Assembly (NCBI RefSeq): GCF_019510245.1
Contig: NZ_JAEKKT010000160.1
Location: 1 to 57,790 of the forward strand
DNA length: 57,790 nt
Source: Streptomyces sp.
GTDB taxonomy: Bacteria; Actinomycetota; Actinomycetes; Streptomycetales; Streptomycetaceae
Direction of reading: 5' to 3'
Shown here: in pieces, positions 41,896-50,581 of the stretch
Layout of the letters: every line of letters begins with the position of its first letter
Numbering within the stretch: the stretch's first letter is position 1
Translations under genes and position numbers: made by a program
Notes under the pieces: model-generated
The model's database searches: none
Seen by the model: the letters and a program-made list of their open reading frames with translations, nothing else
What the model was told of the DNA's origin: nothing

Positions 41896-41927
41896 GAGGT
41901 GCCCGCGTCATGGGACGCGGGCACCTC
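41896..41927 (-). terminator. Strong hairpin terminator downstream of tatC
   Basis: GAGGTGCCCGCGTC, loop ATGG and GACGCGGGCACCTC form a perfect 14-bp stem with a tetraloop. On the tatC strand it is followed by TTCGTCGTCCGTTGT, a weak T-rich tract. It lies between tatC and helY. Confidence 0.78.
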
Positions 41928-41948
41928 CCGGTGGCTGTGGTCGCCCTG

Positions 41949-42890
41949 TCAGGTCACGTCGTCGTAGCCGTTGACCCGATCCGGGCCCTCGGGCAGCGCG
42001 CGGCTGGCGGAGACGGTCTCGATCTCGCCGATGTCCTCGGGGGTGAGGTCGAGGTCGGAGGCCTCGTCGTCGTCGAGGCCGTCGTCGTCGCGGCGGCGCT
42101 TGCGCCGGTCGTTGACGAGGGAGAACGCGACCGCGCCGAAGTACAGCACCCAGATCGGTCCGGCGAGCGCCAGCATGGAGAGCGGGTCGGTGCTCGGGGT
42201 GGCCACGGCCGCGAAGACCGTGATGCCGAGGATCATCGCCCGCCACCAGCCGAGCATGCGCCTGCCGGTGATGATTCCGGTGAGATTGAGGAACACCAGG
42301 AGCAGCGGCAGCTCGAAGGAGAGACCGAAGACGATCACCATGCGGGTGACCAGCTGCAGCAGGTCGTCGAGCGGCAGCAGGTTGCTCACGCCGTGCGGGG
42401 TGAAGCCGATGAGCACCTTCGCGGTGGTCGGCAGGACCCGGTACGCGAAGTAGGCGCCGCCGAAGAAGAGCGGGACGCCGGTGCCGACGAAGGCGTAGGC
42501 GTACTTCTTCTCGTGCCGGTGCAGACCTGGGGCGACGAACGCCCACAGCTGGTACAGCCAGACCGGCGAGGCGAAGACCACACCGGCCATCAGGGAGACC
42601 TGGAGGGCGAGGGTGAAGGGCGCGAGCAGACCGTTGATGGTGATCTGCGCGCACTGCTCGTCACCCTTCGTCGTGTTCATCTCCGAGAAGGTGTGATGGC
42701 AACCGACCGAGTCGAGGATCGGCTTGGTGAGGAAGTCGATGACGTTGTTGTAGAAGAAGGCGGCGACCACCGTGATGACGATGATGGCCAGCATGGCCTT
42801 CGCGAGCCGGTTGCGGAGCTCACGAAGGTGATCCGCGAGAGGCATCCGCCCCTCGGGATCCTTCTCCTGATTGCGGGCAGACTTTGGCAA
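41949..42890 (-). CDS. tatC: Sec-independent protein translocase subunit TatC
   Basis: A 313-residue, six-helix Tat translocase core that recognises twin-arginine signal peptides. Family marks are MPLADHLRELRNRLAKA (cytoplasmic N-terminus with HLRELR), FASPVWLYQLWAFVAPGLHRHEKKY, FELPLLLVFLNLTGII and VFAAVATPSTDPLSMLALAGP. The acidic C-terminal tail (RRKRRRDDDGLDDDEASDLD) is longer than usual. The start is TTG 42888-42890 preceded by GAGGACGTGGG; no ATG fits the conserved KSARNQEKDPEGRMPL N-terminus. It lies 47 bp after tatA in the same operon. Confidence 0.96.
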   Translation of the reverse strand: MPKSARNQEKDPEGRMPLADHLRELRNRLAKAMLAIIVITVVAAFFYNNVIDFLTKPILDSVGCHHTFSEMNTTKGDEQCAQITINGLLAPFTLALQVSLMAGVVFASPVWLYQLWAFVAPGLHRHEKKYAYAFVGTGVPLFFGGAYFAYRVLPTTAKVLIGFTPHGVSNLLPLDDLLQLVTRMVIVFGLSFELPLLLVFLNLTGIITGRRMLGWWRAMILGITVFAAVATPSTDPLSMLALAGPIWVLYFGAVAFSLVNDRRKRRRDDDGLDDDEASDLDLTPEDIGEIETVSASRALPEGPDRVNGYDDVT

Positions 42891-42937
42891 CCCACGTCCT
42901 CATCTCGTGCGGCAGGCCGGGGGCTACCGGCCTTGCG

Positions 42938-43222
42938 TCAGCGCTGGGTGGTGTCCGACGGCTCGTTGACCGGGCGGGCGCTGGTGACGTCGCCGGGGGC
43001 CGCCTGGATGGTGCGCTGGGCCTGGGACTGCTCGCCGGAGGCGGGCGCCTGGGCGGAGGTCGTGGTGTTGCCGTCTTCCTTCATCGCCTTGGCCTCGCTC
43101 TTGAGGATGCGAGCGGACTTGCCGAGCGAGCGCGCCATGTCGGGAAGCTTCTTCGCGCCGAACAGCAGGATGACGACGACGAGGATGAGAATGATCTCGG
43201 GGGCGCCGAGCCTTCCGAACAT
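42938..43222 (-). CDS. tatA: Sec-independent protein translocase subunit TatA
   Basis: A 94-residue TatA. A membrane helix at residues 5-22 (LGAPEIILILVVVILLFG), the FGAKKLPDMARSLGKS hinge with amphipathic helix, and a long charged tail are present. TatA oligomers form the export conduit with TatC. Only this TatA-type protein is present; TatB is expected elsewhere. The ATG at 43220-43222 is followed by MFGRLGAPE; the ribosome-binding site is AAGGTAAAG. It leads the tatA-tatC operon. Confidence 0.96.
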   Translation of the reverse strand: MFGRLGAPEIILILVVVILLFGAKKLPDMARSLGKSARILKSEAKAMKEDGNTTTSAQAPASGEQSQAQRTIQAAPGDVTSARPVNEPSDTTQR

Positions 43223-43482
43223 AAGTCTTTACCTTCTCACCGAGGCGGCTGGGTGGGATGCTGTGCGATCCGTCGGACATGCGTCCGAGTGATCGTGCTC
43301 TCAGCGATCGTAACGCTCAGGGGTAAACGTCAGGCAATCCCCGTGCGTACTCCCGGTCCGCGGAACGGGCCTCGTTCTCCGTGCCGCGTGCAGCAGCGTA
43401 CCTGTCCCTACGGGCACCGTGACAGGGCGAAGTGACGCAAACCGCTTATGGCCCACTACTCACACCGCTCGCACAGCGGGAG

Positions 43483-43677
43483 TCACAGTGCGTCCACAGT
43501 GCGGGCGGCACTCTCGGCCGCCCGCTCCAGGTCCTCCGCGGCCCGGTTGATGCGCCGTGCCGAGTCCGCGACCTGCGCGCCCAGCCGTCGCGCCTCCAGG
43601 AAGACCCGGACGGCGAGCACGCCGAGCACGGCGAGCCCCACGAAACCCACAGCAACCGCGACCATCGCCCAGAACAT
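43483..43677 (-). CDS. Small single-pass membrane protein
   Basis: A 64-residue protein. One membrane helix (MFWAMVAVAVGFVGLAVLGVL) is followed by a cytoplasmic amphipathic helix (FLEARRLGAQVADSARRINRAAEDLERAAE) resembling DUF948-type proteins. Conserved in position between tatA and pafC in Streptomyces as I recall; function unknown. It ends 260 bp before tatA. Confidence 0.72.
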   Translation of the reverse strand: MFWAMVAVAVGFVGLAVLGVLAVRVFLEARRLGAQVADSARRINRAAEDLERAAESAARTVDAL

Positions 43678-43687
43678 GGGGCCGAGC

Positions 43688-44008
43688 CTAGACGGTGGGG
43701 TGCAGCCGCAGTGTGCGGACCCCGCCGCCGGTGAGCAGTTCGACGATCCGCTCGCCGGCGGGCTTGCGGACGGCGGCCCCGCAGTCGGGGCAGGTGAACG
43801 AGTAGAACGTCGTCTTGCTGGTGGCTCCGACGGCCAGGCGCAGGGCGCTCGCGGTGAGCTCGAAACTGCCCCGGCAGTCCGGGCAGCCGGCCCGGAACAC
43901 CACGGGGACCACTCTTCTCATCCCGGCGAAGGCGGCCGCGACCGTCATCTCCCGGGCACCCGCGCCGGGACCCGAAGACTCGTCCAGAACCCCCGAAGAC
44001 TCGTTCAA
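43688..44008 (-). CDS. Zinc-ribbon protein
   Basis: A 106-residue protein with two CPxC knuckles (GCPDCRGSFEL and FTCPDCGAAVRKP), a likely zinc ribbon, between strands VVPVVFRAG and TFYSF. The start is uncertain. TTG 44006-44008 has the best upstream sequence (AAGGAGGGGCGAGGG); a GTG at 44047, ATG at 43948 and ATG at 43921 are alternatives, and the conserved domain begins near RRVVPVVF, so the shorter forms are possible. Function unknown; perhaps an RNA- or protein-binding accessory. Confidence 0.7.
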   Translation of the reverse strand: MNESSGVLDESSGPGAGAREMTVAAAFAGMRRVVPVVFRAGCPDCRGSFELTASALRLAVGATSKTTFYSFTCPDCGAAVRKPAGERIVELLTGGGVRTLRLHPTV

Positions 44009-44054
44009 AACCCTCGCCCCTCCTTCTTGATCGTTCGCCTTCGGCACGCCTCAG

Positions 44055-44120
44055 CCGGTGTCGAGGGGGTGACCGTGCTCGACCCTGCGGGCCTCGGCGC
44101 GGTCACCCCCTCGACACCGG
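44055..44120 (-). terminator. Perfect 21-bp inverted repeat downstream of pafC
   Basis: Arms at 44055-44075 and 44100-44120 are exact reverse complements (21 bp each) separated by 24 bp. Each arm contains TGTCGAGGGGGTGACC or its complement. The hairpin sits 15 bp after the pafC stop and upstream of the zinc-ribbon gene; no U-run follows. The most economical reading is transcription termination or mRNA 3'-end stabilisation; its unusual length and perfection are noted separately. Confidence 0.7.
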
Positions 44121-44134
44121 CGCGCCCCTCCGAC

Positions 44135-45145
44135 TCACTCATGCCCCTCCTCGTCGCCGTGCCCAACGTGGTCGTACGCCGCCAGTGCCTCGCGGGCCGC
44201 CCGGCGGGCGGCCTCGGCCAGCTCGGGCGGTGACACGATCCGGCCGTCACCGCCGAGCCTGAGCGCCAGCCGGCGCAGGGAGGCCGGATCGGGGGTGCGC
44301 AGGGTAATACGCAATCCGCCGTCGGGAAGCTCATCCGCGCTGTCGTGCGGGTAGTACTCGGCGACCCAGCGGCCGGCCGGACCGACCTCGACGACCACCT
44401 CGGGGTCCTCGGCGGCCGGCTGCACCAGGGCCTCGGACAGGTCGCGCAGCTCGATCTCGGGGGGCGCGGACGGCTCGTCAAGGATCTTGATCTCCGCCAC
44501 CCGGTCCAGCCGGAAGGTGCGCCGGGCCTCGGAGCGGCGGCACCAGGCCTCCACGTAGGTGTGGCCGACGCTGACCAGGCGGATGGGGTCGATCTCGCGC
44601 TCGGTGACCTCGTCGCGGGCGGGCGAGTAGTAGCGGATCCACAGCCGGCGGCGCTCCGCGATCGCCCGGTCGACGTCGGCGAAGACCCCGCCCTCGGACT
44701 CGAAGGTCACCGACAGCCGGGCGCTGGCGTCACCCGCCTCGCCGGCCGCCGTCTCCACTTTGGCGGTGGCCCGCAGCAGCGCCTGCCGGTCGCCCTCGCG
44801 CAGCCCGGGCAGGGTGGCCACGGCGCGGGCGGCGACCAGGAGTGCGGTCGCCTCGTCGGCGGCGAGCCGGAGCGGTTCGGCGGCCTCCTCGCCGAGCGCG
44901 GCCGCGTTGTGCCACCAGATCCGCTCGCCGTCGGTGTCGATGTCCAGCAGATCGCCGCCCCGGAAGCTGGTGCCGCACATGGGCAGCACGTCGAGGTCGG
45001 AGACCAGCTCGTCCTCGGTGATGCCGAAGGCGCGCGCCACGTCCGCGATCCGGGCGCCGGGGCGCTCGCGCAGGTAGGTCACCAGGGAGAGCATCCGCCG
45101 GGTCTGGTCGATGGCGTTCACGGGCCTGACCGGTTTGCCTGCCAC
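44135..45145 (-). CDS. pafC: WYL-domain transcription factor PafC
   Basis: A 336-residue HTH-WYL protein that with PafB activates the LexA/RecA-independent DNA-damage response in mycobacteria. The N-terminal helix-turn-helix (NAIDQTRRMLSLVTYLRERPG, DVARAFGITEDELVSDLDVL) is followed by the WYL domain (RLWIRYYSPARDEVTEREIDPIRLV, HTYVEAWCRRSEARRTFRLDRV) and the C-terminal WCX region. The GTG at 45143-45145 follows GGAGCAAGGCA. It lies 19 bp after the pafB stop, one operon. A terminator-like 21-bp repeat follows its stop. Confidence 0.94.
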   Translation of the reverse strand: MAGKPVRPVNAIDQTRRMLSLVTYLRERPGARIADVARAFGITEDELVSDLDVLPMCGTSFRGGDLLDIDTDGERIWWHNAAALGEEAAEPLRLAADEATALLVAARAVATLPGLREGDRQALLRATAKVETAAGEAGDASARLSVTFESEGGVFADVDRAIAERRRLWIRYYSPARDEVTEREIDPIRLVSVGHTYVEAWCRRSEARRTFRLDRVAEIKILDEPSAPPEIELRDLSEALVQPAAEDPEVVVEVGPAGRWVAEYYPHDSADELPDGGLRITLRTPDPASLRRLALRLGGDGRIVSPPELAEAARRAAREALAAYDHVGHGDEEGHE

Positions 45146-45164
45146 TGCCTTGCTCCGCTCCCCC

Positions 45165-46118
45165 TCAGCCCTTGGCCACGGCACGCAGCCGGTCGACGAC
45201 GTCCGCCCGCAGCTCGGCCGGCTCCAGGACCATCACGTCCGGTCCGAACTCCACCAGCCAGGCATCCAGCCCGTGCCCGTACGGAATCTCCAACTCGTCC
45301 CACCCGTCTCCGAGTTCCCGCACCGCGGTGGCCTTCGCCCGAAGGGGGTACCCGGACCCGGAGCGCAGCCGGATCAGCGCGGAGCGGTCCGCGATCTCAC
45401 CGGCCCAGCTCGCCACCGTCTCGCGGACGGTGACGACGTCGGGGACCGGCGCGCTGAAGGCGGCGCCCCGGGAGCGGACCTTGCCGGTGATCCGGGACAG
45501 CCGGAACACCCGCTCGGCGCCCCGGTCGCGGTCCCAGCCCGCCAGGTACCAGTGGCCGCGCCAGCACTCCAGGGCCCAGGGCTCCACGTTCCGGGTCTCG
45601 GGGTGGGCGGCGGTGGCCTTGCGGTAGTCGAAGACGACCGGGCGGCGGTCCCGGCAGGCCAGCATCAGCGGTTCGAAGGCGGCCTCGTGCACCGGGATGC
45701 GCGGCTCGAGGGCGCCGTGCGCCTCGTACGGGTCGACGTCCTCGGGCAGCCCGGCCGCGCGCAGCTTCTGCAGGGCGCCGCTGGCGGCGCCGGCGAGCCG
45801 GGCCTGCTGCCAGACCTTGGCGGCGAGACCGAGAGCGGCCGCTTCCTCGGCGTCCAGGGTGATGGGCGGCAGGCGGTTGCTGTCGCGGCGCGCCAGGTAG
45901 CCGACCTCGCCGTCCAGGTTCTCGACGGTCTCGATCACCAGCCCGAGTTCGCGGAGGTCGTCCTTGTCCCGTTCGAACATCCGGCTGAAGGAGTCGTCAC
46001 TGCCCGCTTCCAGGTAGGCCTCGATGGATTCCCGCAGCTCACGCTTGCTGAGCGGCCGCCGCGTCCCCAGCAGGCACAGCGCCAGGTTCATCAGCCGCTC
46101 GGCCTTGGCAATGGCCAT
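45165..46118 (-). CDS. pafB: WYL-domain transcription factor PafB
   Basis: A 317-residue paralogue of PafC (family average about 320). HTH: KAERLMNLALCLLGTRRPLSKRELRESIEAY and FSRMFERDKDDLRELGLV. WYL domain: RRPVVFDYRKATAAHPETRNVEPWALECWRGHWYLAGWDRDRG in parts, FRLSRI. WCX: GDGWDELEIPYGHGLDAWLVEFG. PafB-PafC form a heterodimeric regulator that binds a DNA-damage signal and associates with RNA polymerase. ATG 46116-46118. It starts about 115 bp after the FKBP terminator, so it has its own promoter. Confidence 0.94.
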   Translation of the reverse strand: MAIAKAERLMNLALCLLGTRRPLSKRELRESIEAYLEAGSDDSFSRMFERDKDDLRELGLVIETVENLDGEVGYLARRDSNRLPPITLDAEEAAALGLAAKVWQQARLAGAASGALQKLRAAGLPEDVDPYEAHGALEPRIPVHEAAFEPLMLACRDRRPVVFDYRKATAAHPETRNVEPWALECWRGHWYLAGWDRDRGAERVFRLSRITGKVRSRGAAFSAPVPDVVTVRETVASWAGEIADRSALIRLRSGSGYPLRAKATAVRELGDGWDELEIPYGHGLDAWLVEFGPDVMVLEPAELRADVVDRLRAVAKG

Positions 46119-46233
46119 CGACGCCCTTCGCCTCCCTATGGTGCTTCTGACCGATGACCGTACCGCTCCGGAGCGTCACGGCAAAAGCCAGTACAAAATA
46201 CGAGGTCCGAAACGGACTGGACCCGGCAGACGC

Positions 46234-46264
46234 CGAGGGCCCGCGCGCACGGCACGGGCCCTCG
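46234..46264 (-). terminator. Hairpin terminator downstream of the FKBP gene
   Basis: CGAGGGCCCG (46234-46243), an 11-nt loop and CGGGCCCTCG (46255-46264) form a perfect 10-bp stem, 60 bp after the FKBP gene stop (minus strand) and before pafB. Confidence 0.65.
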
Positions 46265-46324
46265 TGCAGCCGGTTTCCGGCCACGACCGGTCAGCGCCCG
46301 ACGGCGCCGGGCCGGGGCGGGGAA

Positions 46325-46696
46325 TCAGACCGCGATCAGGTCCACGACGAAGATCAGCGTCTCGCCGGGCTTGATCGCGGGCGTCGGGCTCTGGTCGCCG
46401 TAGGCGAGGTGGGCCGGGATGGTCAGCTGGCGGCGCCCGCCGACCTTCATGCCCTGCACGCCCTGGTCCCAGCCCTTGATGACCCGGCCACCGCCGAGCG
46501 GGAAACGGAACGGCGTGCCCCGGTTCCAGCTGGCGTCGAACTCCTCGCCGGTGCTGAACGCGACACCCACGTAGTGCACGGTGACGGTCTGACCCGCCTG
46601 GGCCACCTCGCCGTCACCCTCCCAGATGTCCTTGATCTCCAGGTCGGCCGGGGCCTCGCCCTCGGGGAAGTCGATCTCGGGCTTGTCGATGCTCAC
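46325..46696 (-). CDS. FKBP-type peptidyl-prolyl isomerase
   Basis: A 123-residue single FKBP domain: TVTVHYVGVAFSTGEEFDASWNRG, FPLGGGRVIKGWDQGVQGMKVGGRRQL (in part), AYGDQSPTPAIKPGETLIFVVDL. The core residues of the FK506-binding pocket (Y of HYVG, F/D of EEFDASW, W of GWDQG) are present. There is no signal peptide, so it is cytoplasmic. It is a folding catalyst. The gene follows the two-domain FKBP lipoprotein by 75 bp and is probably in its operon. Confidence 0.95.
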   Translation of the reverse strand: MSIDKPEIDFPEGEAPADLEIKDIWEGDGEVAQAGQTVTVHYVGVAFSTGEEFDASWNRGTPFRFPLGGGRVIKGWDQGVQGMKVGGRRQLTIPAHLAYGDQSPTPAIKPGETLIFVVDLIAV

Positions 46697-46771
46697 GTCT
46701 TGGGCTCCTGCTTGTGTTACGACACGGAACCCGGACAGTCTTTCATCCCCGCCCGGGTCACGCCCGCACGA

Positions 46772-47770
46772 CTACATCGCCGCAAGAATGTCCACCGTGA
46801 ACACCAGCGTCGAACCCTTCTTCACCACGCCGCCGTTCGGAGGGTTGTTCCCGTAGGCGAGGTCCGGCGGCGTGACGACCATGATGCGGCTGCCCACCTT
46901 CTTGCCGGTGATCCCCTGCGCCAGCCCCTTGAGGACCTCCTGCATCTGCTCGAGCGAGAACTGGGCCAGCCGCCCGCTCTCGTACGTCTGCTCGAAGGCC
47001 TTGCCGCTGTCCCAGACCTCCCCCTTGAACTGGCACAGGATGGTCTGCGTCGACTGCACCACCGGGCCGTCGCCCTCCAGCACGTAGTTCGACACCAGCT
47101 TCTTCGGCGGGTCCGCCTTCGGGATCTCGATCGAGGGGGCCTTGCCGTCCGTGTTCGTGCCGATCTTCGGCAGCGCGGCGTCGCTCTGCGCGACCTCTTT
47201 GCCCGTGCTGGAGCTCTTCGAGTTGAACGAGTTCAGCACGTCCACCACGAACACCAGCGTGTCCGTGCCCTTGATCCCCGCCTGCGAGTTCCCCGAGCTG
47301 CCGTACCCCCAGGTCGGCGGCACGGCCATCAGCACCCGGCTGCCGACCTTCTTCCCGGCCAGCCCGTACCGCCAGCCGTCGATGATGCTGCCCGCGGCCA
47401 GCTGCATCAGCAGCGGCGTACGGTCGTAGGACTGGTCGAAGACCTTGGCCGTGGACCAGATCTGCCCCAGGTAGTTGGCCTGGATGAAGTCGTTCTCCGC
47501 GACCGTCTTGCCACCGCCCGCGATCACCGTCTTGACCGCCAGGTTCTTCGACGGATCCCCGCTGCCCTTGGCCACCGTCGGCTTCTCATCGAACTTCGTG
47601 CCCGCCGTGATCGCCGGCAACGGCCCGTCCACGATCTTCGGCGGCGGCACCGAGGCGGTGGCCGACGGCGAGGCGCTGGCCTTGCTGGAGGAGGACGAGT
47701 CGTCACCACACCCGGCGAGCGTGACCAGTCCCGCGGGAACAGCGGCAAGGAGAAGAGAGCGTCGGCGCAC
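46772..47770 (-). CDS. FKBP-type peptidyl-prolyl isomerase lipoprotein with two FKBP domains
   Basis: A 332-residue lipoprotein. The signal peptide ends at the lipobox LVTLAGC (C21), then a Ser-rich linker and two FKBP-like domains (about 65-185: YLGQIWSTAKVFDQSYDRTPLL, IDGWRYGLAGKKVGSRVLMAVP, TDTLVFVVDVLNSF; and 215-332: CQFKGEVWDSGKAFEQTYES, LAQGITGKKVGSRIMVVTPPD, STLVFTVDILA). Extracytoplasmic prolyl isomerases assist folding of secreted proteins. The GTG at 47768-47770 follows GAGGCTCTTCC. It shares the region with the single-domain FKBP downstream. Confidence 0.93.
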   Translation of the reverse strand: MRRRSLLLAAVPAGLVTLAGCGDDSSSSSKASASPSATASVPPPKIVDGPLPAITAGTKFDEKPTVAKGSGDPSKNLAVKTVIAGGGKTVAENDFIQANYLGQIWSTAKVFDQSYDRTPLLMQLAAGSIIDGWRYGLAGKKVGSRVLMAVPPTWGYGSSGNSQAGIKGTDTLVFVVDVLNSFNSKSSSTGKEVAQSDAALPKIGTNTDGKAPSIEIPKADPPKKLVSNYVLEGDGPVVQSTQTILCQFKGEVWDSGKAFEQTYESGRLAQFSLEQMQEVLKGLAQGITGKKVGSRIMVVTPPDLAYGNNPPNGGVVKKGSTLVFTVDILAAM

Positions 47771-47832
47771 GGAAGAGCCTCGTAATCGGTCGATCTTGCG
47801 GATGGCGTGCGCGCAACTCTACGACGTGAGAA

Positions 47833-47861
47833 GGGCGCCGTACGGAAAACGTACGGCGCCC
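47833..47861 (-). terminator. Hairpin terminator downstream of pafA
   Basis: GGGCGCCGTACG, loop GAAAA and CGTACGGCGCCC form a perfect 12-bp stem between pafA and the FKBP lipoprotein gene. No strong U tract follows. Confidence 0.75.
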
Positions 47862-47884
47862 GTGTGGCGTTCTGTGCCGATCTC

Positions 47885-49246
47885 TCACATACCGGCGATG
47901 AGCTTCTCCACCCGGTCGTCGACCGAACGGAACGGGTCCTTGCACAACACCGTGCGCTGCGCCTGGTCGTTGAGCTTCAGATGCACCCAGTCGACCGTGA
48001 AGTCCCGGCGCTGCTCCTGGGCCCGCCGGATGAAGTCACCGCGCAACCGCGCCCGAGTCGTCTGCGGCGGTACCGACTTACCCTCGAAGATCTTCAAGTC
48101 ATTGCAGATCCGCGTGGCTTGCCCCTTCTTCTCCAGCAGGTAATACAGACCTCGACGACGGTGAATGTCGTGATAAGCGAGGTCTATCTGCGCCACCCGC
48201 GGATGGGACATGGTCATGTTGTCCTTGGCCCGGTACCGCTTGATGAGGTTGTTCTTCATCACCCAGTCGATCTCGGTGCCGATCCGGTCCAGGTCCTCCG
48301 ACTCGATCGCGTCCAGCGTGCGGCCCCACAGCTGCAGCACCTGCTCGACCGTGCCGGTCCGGATACCGCGGCGCTCGCAGAAGTCCACGGCCTTCTCGTA
48401 GTACTCCCGCTGCACCTCCAGCGCGGAGGCCTCCCGGCCGCTGGCGAGGCGCACCTTGCGCCGGCCCGTGATGTCGTGGCTGACCTCGCGGATCGCCCGG
48501 ATCGGGTTCTCCAGGGTCAGGTCCCGCATCACCGTGCCCGCCTCGATCATGCGCAGCACCAGGTCGGTGGCGCCGACCTTCAGCAGCATCGTCGTCTCGG
48601 ACATGTTCGAGTCACCGACGATGACGTGCAGCCGGCGGTAGCGCTCCGCGTCCGCGTGCGGCTCGTCGCGCGTGTTGATGATCGGCCGGGAACGCGTCGT
48701 CGCCGAGGAGACGCCCTCCCAGATGTGCTCCGCCCGCTGGCTCACGCAGTACACCGCACCGCGCGGCGTCTGCAGCACCTTCCCGGCGCCGCACAGCAGC
48801 TGCCGGGTCACCAGGAACGGGATCAGGATGTCCGCGAGCCGGGAGAACTCCCCGTGCCGCGCCACCAGATAGTTCTCGTGGCAACCGTAGGAGTTGCCCG
48901 CCGAGTCCGTGTTGTTCTTGAAAAGGTAGACGTCGCCCGCGATTCCTTCCTCATGCAGGCGTCGTTCGGCGTCCACCAACAGCCCTTCGAGAATGCGCTC
49001 GCCGGCCTTGTCGTGGGTGACCAGTTCGGTCACGTTGTCACACTCGGGTGTCGCGTATTCCGGATGTGAGCCCACGTCGAGATAGAGCCGGGCGCCGTTC
49101 CGCAGAAAGACATTGCTGCTACGGCCCCATGACACGACACGGCGGAAGAGGTACCGCGCCACCTCGTCAGGCGACAGGCGGCGCTGTCCCCTGAACGTGC
49201 ACGTGACGCCGTACTCGTTCTCCAGCCCGAAAATGCGGCGGTCCAT
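47885..49246 (-). CDS. pafA: Pup--protein ligase PafA
   Basis: A 453-residue glutamine-synthetase-like ligase that attaches the C-terminal Glu of Pup to lysines of target proteins. FGLENEYGVTCTF at the N-terminus carries the ATP/Mg binding Glu residues, and LFRRVVSWGRSSNVFLRNGARLYLDVG, NNTDSAGNSYGCHENYLV, QRAEHIWEGVSSATTRSRPIINTRDEPHAD and the C-terminal REHRD-type VHLKLNDQAQRTVLCKDPFRSVDDRVEKLIAGM are family hallmarks. The length is normal. ATG 49244-49246. It starts 9 bp after the stop of a frameshifted MFS gene in the same orientation, so transcription may initiate upstream of that gene. Confidence 0.97.
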   Translation of the reverse strand: MDRRIFGLENEYGVTCTFRGQRRLSPDEVARYLFRRVVSWGRSSNVFLRNGARLYLDVGSHPEYATPECDNVTELVTHDKAGERILEGLLVDAERRLHEEGIAGDVYLFKNNTDSAGNSYGCHENYLVARHGEFSRLADILIPFLVTRQLLCGAGKVLQTPRGAVYCVSQRAEHIWEGVSSATTRSRPIINTRDEPHADAERYRRLHVIVGDSNMSETTMLLKVGATDLVLRMIEAGTVMRDLTLENPIRAIREVSHDITGRRKVRLASGREASALEVQREYYEKAVDFCERRGIRTGTVEQVLQLWGRTLDAIESEDLDRIGTEIDWVMKNNLIKRYRAKDNMTMSHPRVAQIDLAYHDIHRRRGLYYLLEKKGQATRICNDLKIFEGKSVPPQTTRARLRGDFIRRAQEQRRDFTVDWVHLKLNDQAQRTVLCKDPFRSVDDRVEKLIAGM

Positions 49247-49255
49247 GACTGAACA

Positions 49256-50493
49256 TTACGCCCGATCCCCTGAGCTGAAACGGGGTTCGGCAGCACGATT
49301 TGGATCATTTTCCGAACCGGCCGCAACCACCGCACCCCCACCGGGAGCTGCGAGGACCCGCCCCGTGACCGCCAGGACCAGCAACGACACACCCCCCGCC
49401 GCACCCGGCACGGCGAACCCCCACAGGGCCCCGCCCGCCTCGACCACCGGCCCCGCCAGGCCCGTTCCCACCGACGCCCCCACTGTGAACGTCGTCACAA
49501 GCCAGGAGAACGCCTCGGTGACCGTACCGACCGGCGCATGCCGGTCCACCAGCACGAACGCACACGCGATCGCCGGCGCCAGGAACACCCCAGCCAACAC
49601 CGTGAGCAACACCATGGCCAACGCTCCCGGCATCAGCATCAACGGCAGATAACACACCGCCAGAAGAGCCACCAGCACCCGCAGTCGCCGCGCCGGCTCC
49701 CCCACCCACCGCCGCGCCCCGTAGACACTGCCCCCCGACAGCGCACCCAGCCCCAGAGCCGCCATCATCCAGCCGTACACCGCATCACCGCCGTGGCCAC
49801 CGTGATGGACCCCATCGCCACCCCCACGAACAGGAACGCCGCCAGCAGCGCCAGCAGCCCGGGCGAACGCAGCGCCCCCAGCCAGTGCGCCGCACGCGGC
49901 GCCGAACGCCACGCCCGCGACGGCGGCGAGACCACCACCGACAGCGCCCCCAGCACCCCCACCACGTTCACCACGAGCAACGCCGCCTGCGCCGACCACA
50001 GCGACACGCACAACGTCACCAGCAACGGCCCCACCGTGAACATGACTTCCTGCGCCACCGCATCCATCGCATACGCCGTGTGCACCTGCTCCTCGGCGCC
50101 GAGAACACTCGGCCACAGAGCACGCAGACCGCCCTCCAGCGGCGGAGTGAACAACCCGGCCGCCGCCACGGCCCCGTACGCCACCACCGGCGACCCGGTA
50201 CCCGCGAAGGCGAACACGGCCATCGCGACGGCCGACGCGAACGCCGCGGGCAACTGGACCCGCGGCTGCCCACACAGGTCGACCAGCCGCCCCAGCACCG
50301 GCTGACCCACCGCGTTGGCCACCCCGTACGCCGCCGCCAGCGCCCCCGCGAGGCTGTACGTACCGCCCCCCGCCCGCACGAACAGCACGATCGCGATCGC
50401 GGCCGTCGCGTTCGGCAACCGCCCCACCAGCGTCCCCGTCAGCAGCCGGGCCGCGTGCCTCGCCCTGAGGATCTCCAGGTACCCCGCGGCCAT
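49256..50493 (-). pseudogene. MFS transporter with a frameshift
   Basis: Two overlapping frames together make a complete 12-helix MFS protein of about 410 residues. The first, from ATG 50491-50493 (MAAGYLEILRARHAARLLTG), runs through RLPNATAAIAIVLFVRAGGG, LGRLVDLCGQPRVQLPAA and AMGSITVATAV, then hits TGA at 49765-49767. The second frame takes over near HGGDAVYGWMMAALGLGALS, followed by CYLPLMLMPGALAMVLLT and AFVLVDRHAPVGTVTEAFSWLVTTFTVGAS, to the stop at 49256. The switch lies around 49768-49800. It is a frameshift mutation unless the base calls are wrong. The transporter family (YajR/MdtG-like) is common next to a LacI-type gene. The downstream frame ends 9 bp before pafA. Confidence 0.8.
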
Positions 50494-50507
50494 GTCCCGC
50501 CTCCACG

Positions 50508-50519
50508 TTTTACGTATAA
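50508..50519. promoter_or_regulatory. Candidate LacI-type operator between the MFS and LacI genes
   Basis: TTTTACGTATAA is an imperfect palindrome with a central CG, the usual form of LacI-family operators. A second similar core, ATACGTAC, lies at 50531-50538, 20 bp away. Both lie in the 88-bp divergent region, beside the MFS start. Confidence 0.4.
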
Positions 50520-50581
50520 CCCCGGCTCCCATACGTACCATGTGCGCTGTTCACACGTCCAGACGAAGGAGCCCACCCCCG

